Assembly (NCBI GenBank): GCA_016744375.1
Contig: JADGEM010000041.1
Span: forward strand, 1 to 44,344
DNA: 44,344 nucleotides
Reading direction: 5' to 3'
Origin: Gammaproteobacteria bacterium
Lineage (GTDB): Bacteria > Pseudomonadota > Gammaproteobacteria > GRL18
How positions within the stretch are numbered: the first letter of the stretch is position 1; every line of letters starts with the position of its first letter. This document shows, piece by piece, positions 16,005 to 26,618 of the stretch. Under the pieces are notes generated by a model, which was given only the letters and a program-made list of their open reading frames with translations, did not search any database and was not told the DNA's origin. Position numbers and translations under genes: made by a program.

Positions 16005-19000
16005 CTAAATTTCAGTTAATTTTCTGATATTATTAATGAGGTCATGTTCCTGGTATGGCTTACCCATATATTCATTAACCCCGATTTTCATTGCCCTGTC
16101 TCTATGTTTATCACCTGTTCTTGATGTAATCATAATAATTGGGATGTTTTTAAATTTATCATCATCACGCATATGTGCTGCTAATTCAAAACCATCCATC
16201 CGAGGCATTTCAACATCAAGCAACATGACATCAGGAATGGTTTCATGTAACGTTGCAATGGCATCAACACCATCTTTCGCAGTAATAACCTGATAGTCAT
16301 AACGTTGTAATAAACGTTGTGTTACTTTCCTTACCGTGATTGAATCATCGACAACCATCACTGTTGGAATAACATTTTCTTCACCTTCGGCTTCAATCGT
16401 TTGTTCTAATGCAAGCTTCATCATTGCACCTTCACGTGCCAGAACACCCAAATCCAGAATCAGCGAGATTTTACCATCACCCAAAATTGTTGCACCAGTG
16501 ACTCCTTTAACTGTACTCAACTGAGGCCCAACTGATTTAACAACAATTTCACGGCTTCCCAGAAGACCATCAACAAAAAGTGCAACACGGTGTTCACCCG
16601 AACGAGCTAACAGTATGGGTGCCTTATTTTTCTTATCTGGCAAAATCGGTGTATTAATACCGAGCACTGTTCCCAGATGCATGAATTGATATTTTTCATC
16701 ATGCCACTGATAATAAGTATCATTAGTCGCAGTCAACTGTTCAAGAACATCCCCGGTTTCACGAATAATATTCTCAATACCAACCAGAGGAATAGCAAAA
16801 ATCTCTTCACCAACTTCAACCATTAAGGCTCGACTGACGGACATCGTTAACGGCATAAGAACTCTGAATGTAGAACCCTGGCCTTCCTGTGAATTAATTT
16901 TAAGTGTACCATTGAGTTGTTTTATTTCAGCATTAACAACATCCATACCAACACCACGGCCTGAAATCTGACTTATTTCAGTGGCAGTACTAAAACCTGA
17001 TTCAAGGATAAATTGAATAATATCCTGCTCACTTAAATGAGCATCTTCAAGCATCATCCCATGCTCAATTGCTTTATGGCGTACAGCTTCAATATTTACA
17101 CCTGCACCATCATCAGTCACTTTAATATCAATTTCAGAACCATCCCGATCAATCACCAGCTTGATATTACCAGTGGGTCTCTTTCCTTTGGCTTCACGTT
17201 CAGCAGGAGTTTCAATACCATGAGATACGGCATTACGCAACATATGCTCAAGGGGTGCCATCATTTTTTCTAAAACACGTCGATCGATTTCCTGATCACC
17301 ACCATGAAGTTCAAAGTTAACCTGCTTTTTCAATTCTTTGGATGTTTGCCTGATAATTCGTCTCAGGCGTGTTAATTGACTCTTAAAAGGAACCATACGA
17401 GTCCGCATTAAACCTTCCTGCAAGTCAGTATTCACTCGTCCCTGCTGGATCAAAAGCGTTTCTGCTTCTGAATTCAGATTTTTCATCGAACCTTCAATGC
17501 TGTCAAGGTCAGATACTGTTTCGGCCATAGCCCGAGTGATCTGCTGCATTGTAGAAAAACGATCAAATTCCAGAGGATCGAATTCTTCATAGCGCTCATA
17601 CCCCAAAGACTCGGCTTGATCACGACGAGATTGAATCTGTGCCTCCGTTTCCATCTCAAAGCGGCGCAATTGTTCTCTTAGACGAAGAATTGTGGTGTTC
17701 ATGTCATCCAGTGATAACTGAAATTCATTGCTTCCCTGATCCAGACGTGAGCGGTAAATACTGACTTCACCTGCATAGTTAACGAGTTCATCCAGAATAT
17801 CAGCACTGACTCTTACCCTTTCTGTTTTCCCCTGAGAGGCTTTCGACTGTACTACATCCGCTTTTTCCGGTGAAAATTCTTCCGGTTCATTGCCATGAAT
17901 CGTCTGTTTATGCTCGATAACAGGTTCGGAATCATATTTTTCTAATTCAATTTCCTCAGATTCTACCTGCTCTGTCTCAAGAGAAGCATCCAACTCATGG
18001 CTATCTTGTGTCTCAGCCACCTCTGCCTCAGAAACGTCTTCTGACGAGACTTTCTCTAACTCTGGACTTTCCTGAAACTCAGAGAGCATGGGTTCAAGGC
18101 TATCATCTGGATCATTTTCCTCAAGCCCTGGGCTATCATCATTACCACTAACCTCGACAATATCAGCCTTACCTTCTAATGTCTGAACCGTTTCTTCTAT
18201 AGCTTCTTCTGGCAGCAAGTCATCCTTAGTCAAAGAAGGAACAACATTGTGATCAGTTTCTTCAGTCAGAGCAATAAGTTCATCTGCTGTTCTGACTTCA
18301 CGACCTGCTTTTAAGTCATCAAGCATGTCATTCAGGACGTCATGTCCCTGGTGAAGAACTTCAAATAATTGCGGACTGGGTGTCTGATTGAGCTCAGTGA
18401 TTTGTTCCAGCTGTGTTTCAAGACTATGAGTTAAATCACCAATAGGTGAAATCCCTGCCATCCTTGCTCCACCCTTGATAGTGTGCAAATCTCGTAAAAG
18501 CTGGTTTAGTTGTTCTGAATTATCGGGTTCATCCTTTAATTTTGAAAGTGCATTATCACTAGACTCCATGAGCTCTTGCGCTTCTTCTAAGAAGATTTCC
18601 ATTAGCTCATCATCATAAAGATCAGATGAAACATCTTCAATTTCATCCGATACACTTTCTTCGTGAGAAATTACTTCTGACGTCGGCTTATCAGCAGCAA
18701 TCAATGGCAGATCTTCAGTGGCACTTAGTTCACTTTCTGATAATTCTTCATTATCATCAATAGGAGCATCTGCAGGTACATCGGATAATTCTTGCTCACT
18801 GATATTCTCAAGTTGCTGGATAATGTCATTATTGCTCTCAACTTTCTGACCATTTTTTAAACTTTCAACCATGGAAGAAAGAACGTCATGTACCTGAAGC
18901 AGCAATTCAATATTCTCGTTAGAGAATGTCATCCCATCCAGGGTGAATTGTTCCAGTTTAGTTTCAAAGCTGTGGGTTAAATCACCAATGGCCACTACTC

Positions 19001-22000
19001 CTGCCATTCTGGCTCCCCCCTTGAGGGTATGCATATCTCTCAATAAACGATTTAATGCTTCTGGATTACTGCTGTCTGACTTTAACTTATCTAAAGCCTG
19101 TGCACTTGACTCAAGTAACTCTTCGCCTTCTTCTATAAATATTTCTAATAATTCATCATCATATTCATCGGTGTCAGAGCTTTCAGTTGTTATAGAGTCT
19201 TCAACTGGCGTAGAGTCTACAGTTTCAATACTTTCAGTTGTTTCGCTTTGAGCTTCTGCATTTAAACGTTCTTCACTGATACTGATCTCTTCACTGATTT
19301 CGCTGAAATCCAATAAATTTTCAAGCAGTAATACCTGTTCATATTTTTCTAAAATATGATTTTGAAGCTCTGGATTTTCCTGAGGAATATTTTTTGATTC
19401 ATTAAGCTCACCTAAAGAACTTGAACTAAACTGACAAAGTTCTGAGAGTAATTTAATCAGTTCCGGATCCAGCTTCTGCCCTTTCTCTGCAATGACTTTA
19501 ACAGTCTTTTCCATATGTTCACTGACATTACCAATGGCATGAACATTTGCCATATGAGCACTTCCACGCAAAGTATGTAAACTTCTGATTAAAAGATCAT
19601 TCGGTGAACAGGTGTCATCATGCAAATGACATTCCTCCACACATTGCTCTATGTTCTTAATGTGTCCCTGCGCCTCATTGGTAAAGATTTCCAACAAAAC
19701 AGGGTCCATTTCATCCTCTTCTAAAGCCTCTTCTACTTCTAAGGAGTCCTTAACCTGTGTAGAGTCTTCAGCTTGTGTAGAACCTTCAACCTCTAAAGTG
19801 CCCTCAGCTGCCAGTTCATCTGCACCAGAATCATTAGTCAATAGTGAAATATCAAAGATATCACCCTTAGATAAAAGGTGTGCATAGGCTGCAATGCGTG
19901 ATGAATCAACATTTGAAAGCCTTTGTCCTTCAAAGGCATTTATAATCTCTGGAAGAATCTCAATACCGGCTTCAATCGTTGCAAAATGTATATCCTCGGT
20001 AACAATTGTCTCATCAATTATGCGGTTGATCATATTCTCAAAGGCCCATGAAAATTCTCCCATTTCATAAGCACCGACCAAACGACCACTTCCTTTTAAT
20101 GTATGAAAAGAACGCCTTATTTCAGCCAGTGTTTCTATACCACTTTCCCCTGATTTCCATTGAGGATAGAGGGTTGAAATCTTTTCAATTTCTTCCTGAG
20201 CTTCTTCAATAAAGATTTCCATTATTTCTGGATCAACATCATCTGATGTTTCTAACTTCTTTATATCGGGATAATCAGTAACAGGTCCGTTGGAGCTTGA
20301 TTCTGTTTTGGGTGAGGGTTCTTTATTTGCTGAAGGCTCTTTATTTGCTGAGGGCTCTTTACTGGTAGTTTCTAAACCAACTGAAAGTTCCTCATTGGCT
20401 GAAGGCTCATTACTGGCTGAAGACTCCTCTAAAGACTTTTCACCATCCAAAGATTCTTCTTTGATTAGGGTTTCATGTAATGAATCAGCATTCTCTAGTG
20501 TTTTTTTTTCGTTGTTTACCGGCTTGCTGTTCTTTAATTCCGTAGCATTTTGAATAATTCGATTGATTGTTTCTGTTGCCCAGCGAAGTGTACTGGAAAT
20601 ATCATCGCTCAGTGAATTTTGATTATCCCCAACAAGACTGATCATTGATTTCATTTGGTGAGCAATTTCTTCAGCTTTTTCATTTTGCAGCAGCTTAACT
20701 TGTTCAGCAACAGAAATAACTGCTTTGAGTAAAGCCTCTCTTGAATCCGAAACAGAAACATCCTTCATCCAGATTGCCAAGGTTTCACTCAATTCAGACT
20801 CGTAACCAGGAAGGTCAGATTCCCTGCCCAATAGTTGATCAATTCCTGACTGTGCAACACTCTCTATAATTGAAAGGTCATCCTGGCTTTCAGCAACAGC
20901 ATCCAGATAATATTCAAGTGCAGTAATCGTATCAGCTAAATGCTGCTGTTGCTCATCTGTAACCAGTTTATTATCAACGACCATATTGTTAGCAACAAAA
21001 TCGGCACAATCCCTTACTATCTGAGCACCTTGTGCTTTATCCAGAAGCTCAAGAACACCACTGATAGCTTGCAGACTGTTGTAAACCAGGCTAAGACTTT
21101 GTTCATTTTGTTCTGGATTTTGAACATTATTAGCAAACGTCTCAAATAGTGTGACGATACTTTCTTTAGCTTTTGACAGTTCTTTTTTTGCTTCGCCAAT
21201 AACACTGATATTTAATTCATTTTTTTCCTGTTCTGTCATATCAAGATTTGATAGATCAACTTCTTCATCATCATTGTCATGGCTGAACAAACTACCTTGT
21301 CCCATTTCTGATACCGAAGATTCAACATAAAGCAGAGCACTGGCAATATCCATTAACTCTGATCGTTCAAGCACCTTGCCACTTTCAAGCATTGATTTCA
21401 ACGGTTCAATTTTTTCCTGTAATACTCCTCTGGGGGCATTTTTACCCAGCATAGCAAGCGTATCTGAAATTTGAGTCATTGTTGCAATAATAGCTTTAAG
21501 GCTTTCCTCATGTTCTGAGCCTTCAGCAGATAAAGTTCCGTCTTCAGAAAGCTCACTGACATTGCGGACAAAAACATCTAGCTGCTCTTTAACATTTGTT
21601 AAATCAGCCAAAATTACGCCTGTGACAGTTTCCATTAGATCGGCATTAGCACCACCCATACTGGCACGTGCATCTTCAAGTTCATTTTCATCAGGAATAA
21701 TATCAGCCAGATTATAGAATGACTTCACAGAGTTAATTGCTGAGCTTTCAAGCTCGCTGTTATTTTTAATATGAGCTATATAAAAAAGTAAATTTTTCTT
21801 TAAACTTTGCAACTCCTGTTCTTGATTAATGTCATAAAAGTCAGTTGCTTCACCTGAGTCAATCAACTGTTTTATATAACGATCGGCCAGCCCAAGTAAA
21901 AGTTTTGTTGAAGCACTGGAATCAATACTTCTATCCATTAAGCCTTCAATGAAAGCTTCCATCAAACTAAAAAGTTGATAAAATGTCGGTGTCTTAACAC

Positions 22001-22595
22001 TTTCTTTAAGTTTAAAAATAACCTTTTTAATTTTATTAATACTAACAAGACTACCACTGTCCCGATACCAGCCTAAAAGGCCCAGGTGGTAATGATGGCG
22101 AATTTTTTTAGCGAGTTGACCGGGATCAATCCCATTGTCAGGTTCAGGAACAACATTTTCAAGCGAAAGATTCGCTGAAAAAACAGCCCCTTCTGTCAGT
22201 AGATTTTCGCCTCGAGTTGCACGCAAATCATTTAACAATGGCAACAGAATCATTGGTAGATCACGAGCGCCACGCTCCAGGCGTTCAAGATAATCTGGCA
22301 GTTGAATCAGTGCTCTCATCAACACTTCAAAGCTGTCTTCTCTCTGGGAGATTTTATCCTCATAAATAGCGACTGATAGTAACTCCATCTCTTCGGCAAG
22401 CAAGGTTGCACCACCGAGTTCCAGCATGCTTAAGCTGCCCGCAACCTGATGCAAATAGGTTGTGCAGAATTGCAACTGGGAATTGTCCTCTTCATCCTCA
22501 ACAAAAGATTCAAAATGCACACGAGCCTGTTTAAGGGTTTCATAAATCTCTTCAATAACCCATTTCAGGCCGCCATGTTCAAAATCGGTCGCCAT
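16005..22595 (-). CDS. chpA: Hybrid chemosensory histidine kinase ChpA (CheA family, multi-Hpt)
   Basis: ChpA is the kinase of the Chp system that controls twitching and, in Pseudomonas, cAMP levels. The 2196 residues contain an N-terminal degenerate Hpt (LHQVAGSL, His49) and alpha-helical domains without a clear HxxKG to about residue 700. Four canonical Hpt domains follow: HTLKGSG about 831, HTLRGSA about 1007, HTLKGGA about 1190 and HTIKGGA about 1372. Next come a long acidic linker, a CheA dimerisation/P3 region from about 1592, a HATPase (NAVSHG, DDGAG, GRGVGMDV; about 1770-1900), a CheW domain (about 1915-2055) and a C-terminal receiver (VMVVDDSITVRK, LLDVEMPRMDG; about 2078-2192). P. 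aeruginosa ChpA is about 2478 residues. All kinase motifs are intact. Confidence 0.95.
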   Translation of the reverse strand: MATDFEHGGLKWVIEEIYETLKQARVHFESFVEDEEDNSQLQFCTTYLHQVAGSLSMLELGGATLLAEEMELLSVAIYEDKISQREDSFEVLMRALIQLPDYLERLERGARDLPMILLPLLNDLRATRGENLLTEGAVFSANLSLENVVPEPDNGIDPGQLAKKIRHHYHLGLLGWYRDSGSLVSINKIKKVIFKLKESVKTPTFYQLFSLMEAFIEGLMDRSIDSSASTKLLLGLADRYIKQLIDSGEATDFYDINQEQELQSLKKNLLFYIAHIKNNSELESSAINSVKSFYNLADIIPDENELEDARASMGGANADLMETVTGVILADLTNVKEQLDVFVRNVSELSEDGTLSAEGSEHEESLKAIIATMTQISDTLAMLGKNAPRGVLQEKIEPLKSMLESGKVLERSELMDIASALLYVESSVSEMGQGSLFSHDNDDEEVDLSNLDMTEQEKNELNISVIGEAKKELSKAKESIVTLFETFANNVQNPEQNEQSLSLVYNSLQAISGVLELLDKAQGAQIVRDCADFVANNMVVDNKLVTDEQQQHLADTITALEYYLDAVAESQDDLSIIESVAQSGIDQLLGRESDLPGYESELSETLAIWMKDVSVSDSREALLKAVISVAEQVKLLQNEKAEEIAHQMKSMISLVGDNQNSLSDDISSTLRWATETINRIIQNATELKNSKPVNNEKKTLENADSLHETLIKEESLDGEKSLEESSASNEPSANEELSVGLETTSKEPSANKEPSANKEPSPKTESSSNGPVTDYPDIKKLETSDDVDPEIMEIFIEEAQEEIEKISTLYPQWKSGESGIETLAEIRRSFHTLKGSGRLVGAYEMGEFSWAFENMINRIIDETIVTEDIHFATIEAGIEILPEIINAFEGQRLSNVDSSRIAAYAHLLSKGDIFDISLLTNDSGADELAAEGTLEVEGSTQAEDSTQVKDSLEVEEALEEDEMDPVLLEIFTNEAQGHIKNIEQCVEECHLHDDTCSPNDLLIRSLHTLRGSAHMANVHAIGNVSEHMEKTVKVIAEKGQKLDPELIKLLSELCQFSSSSLGELNESKNIPQENPELQNHILEKYEQVLLLENLLDFSEISEEISISEERLNAEAQSETTESIETVDSTPVEDSITTESSDTDEYDDELLEIFIEEGEELLESSAQALDKLKSDSSNPEALNRLLRDMHTLKGGARMAGVVAIGDLTHSFETKLEQFTLDGMTFSNENIELLLQVHDVLSSMVESLKNGQKVESNNDIIQQLENISEQELSDVPADAPIDDNEELSESELSATEDLPLIAADKPTSEVISHEESVSDEIEDVSSDLYDDELMEIFLEEAQELMESSDNALSKLKDEPDNSEQLNQLLRDLHTIKGGARMAGISPIGDLTHSLETQLEQITELNQTPSPQLFEVLHQGHDVLNDMLDDLKAGREVRTADELIALTEETDHNVVPSLTKDDLLPEEAIEETVQTLEGKADIVEVSGNDDSPGLEENDPDDSLEPMLSEFQESPELEKVSSEDVSEAEVAETQDSHELDASLETEQVESEEIELEKYDSEPVIEHKQTIHGNEPEEFSPEKADVVQSKASQGKTERVRVSADILDELVNYAGEVSIYRSRLDQGSNEFQLSLDDMNTTILRLREQLRRFEMETEAQIQSRRDQAESLGYERYEEFDPLEFDRFSTMQQITRAMAETVSDLDSIEGSMKNLNSEAETLLIQQGRVNTDLQEGLMRTRMVPFKSQLTRLRRIIRQTSKELKKQVNFELHGGDQEIDRRVLEKMMAPLEHMLRNAVSHGIETPAEREAKGKRPTGNIKLVIDRDGSEIDIKVTDDGAGVNIEAVRHKAIEHGMMLEDAHLSEQDIIQFILESGFSTATEISQISGRGVGMDVVNAEIKQLNGTLKINSQEGQGSTFRVLMPLTMSVSRALMVEVGEEIFAIPLVGIENIIRETGDVLEQLTATNDTYYQWHDEKYQFMHLGTVLGINTPILPDKKNKAPILLARSGEHRVALFVDGLLGSREIVVKSVGPQLSTVKGVTGATILGDGKISLILDLGVLAREGAMMKLALEQTIEAEGEENVIPTVMVVDDSITVRKVTQRLLQRYDYQVITAKDGVDAIATLHETIPDVMLLDVEMPRMDGFELAAHMRDDDKFKNIPIIMITSRTGDKHRDRAMKIGVNEYMGKPYQEHDLINNIRKLTEI
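20310..20435 (-). repeat. 18-bp in-frame repeats coding a Ser/Glu-rich linker of ChpA
   Basis: About 20315-20362 holds two and a half near-identical 18-bp units (TCTTTATTTGCTGAAGGC and a one-base variant). Two related units with TCATTGGCTGAAGGC/TCATTACTGGCTGAAGAC lie at about 20390-20430. They encode the hexapeptide pattern EPSANK and variants in the linker before the first canonical Hpt domain. The unit is a multiple of three, so changes in copy number would keep the frame. A looser repeat of the same style (EVEGSTQAEDSTQVKDS) lies near 19730-19810. Confidence 0.75.
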
Positions 22596-22678
22596 TTCTA
22601 CTCCACAGTCTTATTCTTTGATCCATCAATCAGTTTGATAGTATCTTTCTTATTTTTGTTACTTCAGTTCTAAAATAG

Positions 22679-22778
22679 CCAGATTCCATCCATGATTCGG
22701 ATGGAATCTGGTCCGTTAAAGCTCAATGAACGGCTAAATCATACCCATTGATGATTCTTTATTTTTACACAAGAATCA
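22679..22778 (-). terminator. Three successive hairpins in the pilK-chpA gap (attenuator or processing site)
   Basis: Read along transcription, three stems occur. TGATTCTT/AAGAATCA (22752-22778) overlaps the pilK stop. CCGTT/AACGG (about 22713-22732) follows. Last comes a perfect 13-bp stem, CCAGATTCCATCC/GGATGGAATCTGG (22679-22711, 7-base loop), with a short T4 run shortly after it. The gap is 180 bp in an otherwise compact cluster. A partial terminator or RNA-processing site that lowers chpA expression would fit, but this is inferred from structure alone. Confidence 0.5.
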
Positions 22779-23645
22779 GCCATTCATTTTCTTTAAAAAA
22801 GCAAGTGAATTTGGGTAATCAATTTTTTCTAATTCAGGATGAGGGTTGTTTAAAGACTCTCCTGCTCCCAAAACTAAAAAGCCGCCTGGTTTTAGTCGTT
22901 GAACCAATTGATGAATTATCTGCTTACGTCGCTCTCTATTAAAATAGATCAGTACATTCTGACAAAAGATAATGTCCATTGGTTCCAGCAATGTTTTATT
23001 CATGTCAATAATATTAAATGGCACAAAACAAACACGTTTTTTCAATTGTTCAATAATCTGGTACTGATTATTATCTTGTTTTACAAAATATTGTTCCAGA
23101 TATTCCCCAGGAACATGACGCACTTTGTATTGATCATATATAGCCTTTCGTGCTGTCACCAGAGCCGGGATACTAATATCCATTCCAGTGACAGCAAGAT
23201 AACACTGGCGTTTTAATTTTAGTATGAACTGGTTAACAATCATGCTCAGAGTATAGGCTTCTTCACCGGTTGAACAACCTGCGCTCCAGACTTGTATTTT
23301 TTTTCTATTGGGCTCAGATTTAAATAATCTGGGTAGTATTTCTTCTTCCAAAAAATTCAGTGATGGCTGATGACGAAAGAAACGAGTCTCATGAACCGTC
23401 AACCGATCAACAAGCGTCAGCCACTCTCGTTCTCCATTTTTTTCTGAATGCAGATGCTGATAGTAGGCAGCAAAGTCTTCAATGCCTATTTCTTTCATTC
23501 TTAAGCCCAGGCTGGTTTCAAGAAATGAGCGTCTTTCTTTGGGTAAGTGCATACCTGTCCGTTTTTCAAGCAAAGATGTCCAATTATTAAATTGAATATC
23601 ATCCATTTGCTTAAAATAGGATAAAGTACCGTTTAATACAGCCAT
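22776..23645 (-). CDS. pilK: Chemosensory pili methyltransferase PilK (CheR family)
   Basis: PilK methylates glutamates on the receptor PilJ using SAM. The 289 residues show the CheR N-terminal helical domain (about 14-80) and the catalytic domain with the SAM motif VWSAGCSTGEEAYTL (about residue 118), DIIFCQNVLIYFN (about 230) and a terminal LKPGGFLVLGAGESL. There is no beta-subdomain insertion sign that I can judge. The ATG at 23645 is used, but the homologous part begins near residue 14. It follows pilJ by 138 bp and precedes chpA by 180 bp, the two largest gaps within the downstream part of the cluster. Confidence 0.92.
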   Translation of the reverse strand: MAVLNGTLSYFKQMDDIQFNNWTSLLEKRTGMHLPKERRSFLETSLGLRMKEIGIEDFAAYYQHLHSEKNGEREWLTLVDRLTVHETRFFRHQPSLNFLEEEILPRLFKSEPNRKKIQVWSAGCSTGEEAYTLSMIVNQFILKLKRQCYLAVTGMDISIPALVTARKAIYDQYKVRHVPGEYLEQYFVKQDNNQYQIIEQLKKRVCFVPFNIIDMNKTLLEPMDIIFCQNVLIYFNRERRKQIIHQLVQRLKPGGFLVLGAGESLNNPHPELEKIDYPNSLAFLKKMNG

Positions 23646-23783
23646 TAACTCAGGAATCCCTCTAAAACTAACAACAAATAAAAATAAAGAACATTGCTAC
23701 TTTCATAATCAGACCAATAAATATTCTGTCAAATGTACTTTGATGAACAATGTATGAGTCTGTGAGTTGCTATAATACGTGCT

Positions 23784-25814
23784 TTATTCTGGTAAGGTGA
23801 AACCTGCAACTGACTGCCTCAGATCATTTGCCAGTTCGGCCAGATTACCAATAGACGCAGCGGTTTCATTAGTCCCCGCAGAAGTCTGAGTCGTAATTTC
23901 CTGTACCACATTCATTGAATCTGAAATGCTCACCGCCGCAGTTGACTGCTGTTTTGTGGTATCAGAAATGGCCTGAATAAGTTTTGCCAGAGATGAGGAT
24001 ACATGCTCGATTTCTTCCAGTGCACCACCTGCATTTTGTGCAAGACGCGCACCCTGAACCACTTCAGAAGTACTTCGTTCCATTGAAATGACCGCTTCAT
24101 TCGTATCAGCCTGAATTGTTTTCACCAGGGCTTCAATCTGCTTAGTTGCATTACCAGAGCGTTCAGCCAAGCGCTGAACTTCATCAGCAACAACCGCAAA
24201 ACCACGACCGGCATCACCCGCCATAGCCGCCTGAATTGCTGCATTCAATGCCAGAATATTTGTTTGTTCTGAGATATCATTAATAATTTCAACGATATCA
24301 CCAATCTCCTGAGATGATTCACCCAGCCGTTTGATTCGTTTTGATGTCTCCTGAATCTGTTCACGAATGGTATCCATTCCACTAATAGCATCTTGCACAA
24401 CCGTAGAACCTTTGTTCGCAATTTGAACAGAAGTACCTGCTTCATTAGCCAGGTCATTAGCATTGCTGGAAACTTCTTCAATGGAAGCTGCCATCTGATT
24501 AACCGCAGCACTCGCTGTGGTGATCTGGGAAGCCTGCTGATCACTTGCTTCAGCCAGATGCATGGCTGTTGCCTGTGTTTCATGTGCTGCTGAGGAAACC
24601 TGAACGGTAGTATCGTTAATCTGTGTGACCAGACTACGCAAAGCATCAATCGTATAGTTAATTGAGTCTGCAATTGCACCGGTAATGTCTTCTGTTACTG
24701 TCGCATGAGCGGTTAAGTCACCATCTGCCAGTGCACCCATTTCATCCAGTAAACGCATAATCGCCGCTTCATTTTTGTTGTTCTGAGCTTCAACTTCATT
24801 GCGTTGCTCTTCAGTTTCACTAGCAACCCGTTTCTCCTGTGAAATCAGCAGAGCACCAATTAACAGGAACATAATAACAGTCGCACCAGCCAGTGCATTT
24901 CCAGTAAGAGAAAGTGTAGTATCATCAGCAACCGCTTCCTGATAAGTGTCACCCAATGAACTAATCTGCTGCAGCAGAATTTCAGAGCTATTGTAAAGAG
25001 ACATGGCACTATTATTAATTTCAAAGGTCTCCGGAGAACGTTCCAGAATATCGGCAACCTTGGTCTTAATTCCATCATAAAGACCAGCAATCTCAACTAA
25101 CAACTCTTCAGCATCAGGATCATCAACTTTGCCTACACCTAACATTTTGCTGCCGTTTAATAATGAATCAAGAACACGCTTAAAGGTTGCTGTATCTAAA
25201 CCAAATCGTTGAGCACTTTGAGCAGCATCGTTACTGCCGGACATCATGACAGAAATGTTACCGGTAATTCGTTCAATAAACATGAGCTGTTGAGTCGCAA
25301 GATAAACTTGTCGAGTTGGAGAGTTGCCATCAACCAGAATTTCAGCCACTTCATTTGAAGCATTTAACATATCAGGCATCTGTTCATTAATACCTTTAAT
25401 ATCTTCTGATAGAATTAAAATGGTTTCCTGACTATTTAAAATCGTATTAATATGATTATTGTAGTCTTTCCAGCCTTTATTCAGTATGTCATAAACATTT
25501 TGAGCACTTTCAGGTAATGAACTCTGTCCTGTTTGAGGATTAATTTCAGAAAGTTCACTCATATTACGACCAAATTCTTTCTGATATTGTCTTAATGTCA
25601 CGAAGGCATCTTCATTACCTGCCGCTGCTAATGTTGCAGATTTGGCCAGGCCTTGTGATAAAACCCGCTGTTCAACAACAAGCGAAAGATATTGGGTATC
25701 ATGATTTTCTTTAGTAAAGGCCATCCAATAAACGACAACCATGGCAGCCACGAAGCCGATCAGAAGTGTAAAGGGCAAATAGATGCTCTTTTTATTTGTA
25801 GTTTCACCTTGCAT
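23784..25814 (-). CDS. pilJ: Type IV pili methyl-accepting protein PilJ
   Basis: PilJ is the receptor of the Chp system and signals to ChpA. The 676 residues (about 682 in P. aeruginosa) contain a first membrane helix at about 13-32, a periplasmic region of about 270 residues with two PilJ-type helical bundles, and a second helix at about 306-326. A HAMP-like segment and a cytoplasmic MCP domain with the tip [25 protein letters not shown] follow (given in parts: [14 protein letters not shown], then [10 protein letters not shown]). Note IQAAMAG in place of the usual IEAARAG, typical of PilJ. A strong AGGAG lies 11 bases before the ATG. In Pseudomonas this receptor sits at the poles and interacts with PilA. 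Confidence 0.94.
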   Translation of the reverse strand: MQGETTNKKSIYLPFTLLIGFVAAMVVVYWMAFTKENHDTQYLSLVVEQRVLSQGLAKSATLAAAGNEDAFVTLRQYQKEFGRNMSELSEINPQTGQSSLPESAQNVYDILNKGWKDYNNHINTILNSQETILILSEDIKGINEQMPDMLNASNEVAEILVDGNSPTRQVYLATQQLMFIERITGNISVMMSGSNDAAQSAQRFGLDTATFKRVLDSLLNGSKMLGVGKVDDPDAEELLVEIAGLYDGIKTKVADILERSPETFEINNSAMSLYNSSEILLQQISSLGDTYQEAVADDTTLSLTGNALAGATVIMFLLIGALLISQEKRVASETEEQRNEVEAQNNKNEAAIMRLLDEMGALADGDLTAHATVTEDITGAIADSINYTIDALRSLVTQINDTTVQVSSAAHETQATAMHLAEASDQQASQITTASAAVNQMAASIEEVSSNANDLANEAGTSVQIANKGSTVVQDAISGMDTIREQIQETSKRIKRLGESSQEIGDIVEIINDISEQTNILALNAAIQAAMAGDAGRGFAVVADEVQRLAERSGNATKQIEALVKTIQADTNEAVISMERSTSEVVQGARLAQNAGGALEEIEHVSSSLAKLIQAISDTTKQQSTAAVSISDSMNVVQEITTQTSAGTNETAASIGNLAELANDLRQSVAGFTLPE

Positions 25815-26016
25815 TTTAATTCAGCTCCTAAATCATCACTTGCAGAGTTATGTATTATTTTATTATTATTACTTTATTATCTTTCTTTCGAACCTGACGT
25901 CATAAATCACGGCTGTATCAACAACATAGCTTCACAACATCTTTAGTACAAACCAAGAGCCTGGCCGATAGATAATAGCAATACAGCTTCTATATATCGG
26001 CCAGAGGCCCCTCCTC

Positions 26017-26595
26017 CTAACCCGCTACATTAAGAAATTTCCTGCTCTCAATGAGACGCTGCATATTGAAAACCACCCAGTTTTCACCATCCAGCTCATA
26101 ACCACCTTTGCAATAACTTTTCCATGTAACATCGTGATGCATTTTTGCATCGAAATTCAGCTGGTCAAAGTATTTCATTCCATAAATTTCATCCACGATA
26201 AGACCTGCACTTAACTTATCTTTTGCAATAGACAAGACACGGGTTTCTCGTTTAACGGGAGTTGTTTTTTTACCTAGAAATCCTTGCAGATCAAAAACCG
26301 GGAGTAAATTACCACGAATATTAGCAATACCACGTACCCACTCTTTGCTTCCCGGTACCTGAGAGGTTGATGGATATTTCATAATTTCTCTAACAAATCC
26401 CATTGAAACAACAAATTTATGCTCTGCAATACGAAAGCCAATACCAGACCATAATGATTTGACATCATCTTCCATAGGCAGTGGCGCTGCATTATTTTGG
26501 CTATACAGTTCCATCTGTTGCAGCAATTGAATTATTTGTTGTGAACTTTGTGGTTCAAAATTCATTCTATTCTCTAAGGTATTAAGTTGAGACAT
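26017..26595 (-). CDS. pilI: CheW-like adaptor PilI
   Basis: PilI couples PilJ to ChpA. The 192-residue protein has one CheW domain: GIGFRIAEHKFVVSMGFVREI near residue 50 (quoted as GIGFRIAEHKFV and SMGFVREI), VRGIANIRGNLLPVFDLQGFL near residue 88 (quoted as VRGIANIRGN and LLPVFDLQGF), and the C-terminal GYELDGENWVVFNM. The N-terminal 45 residues are glutamine-rich and probably flexible. It lies 23 bp after pilH and 200 bp before pilJ on the same strand. That 200-bp gap, 25815-26016, contains no gene I can see. Confidence 0.92.
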   Translation of the reverse strand: MSQLNTLENRMNFEPQSSQQIIQLLQQMELYSQNNAAPLPMEDDVKSLWSGIGFRIAEHKFVVSMGFVREIMKYPSTSQVPGSKEWVRGIANIRGNLLPVFDLQGFLGKKTTPVKRETRVLSIAKDKLSAGLIVDEIYGMKYFDQLNFDAKMHHDVTWKSYCKGGYELDGENWVVFNMQRLIESRKFLNVAG

Positions 26596-26618
26596 TATAT
26601 AAATACGTAAGCTTTTAA

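Noticed and set aside
20940..21205. Open frames on both strands inside chpA
   Set aside because: They lie wholly within a domain-rich coding region and have no features of their own.
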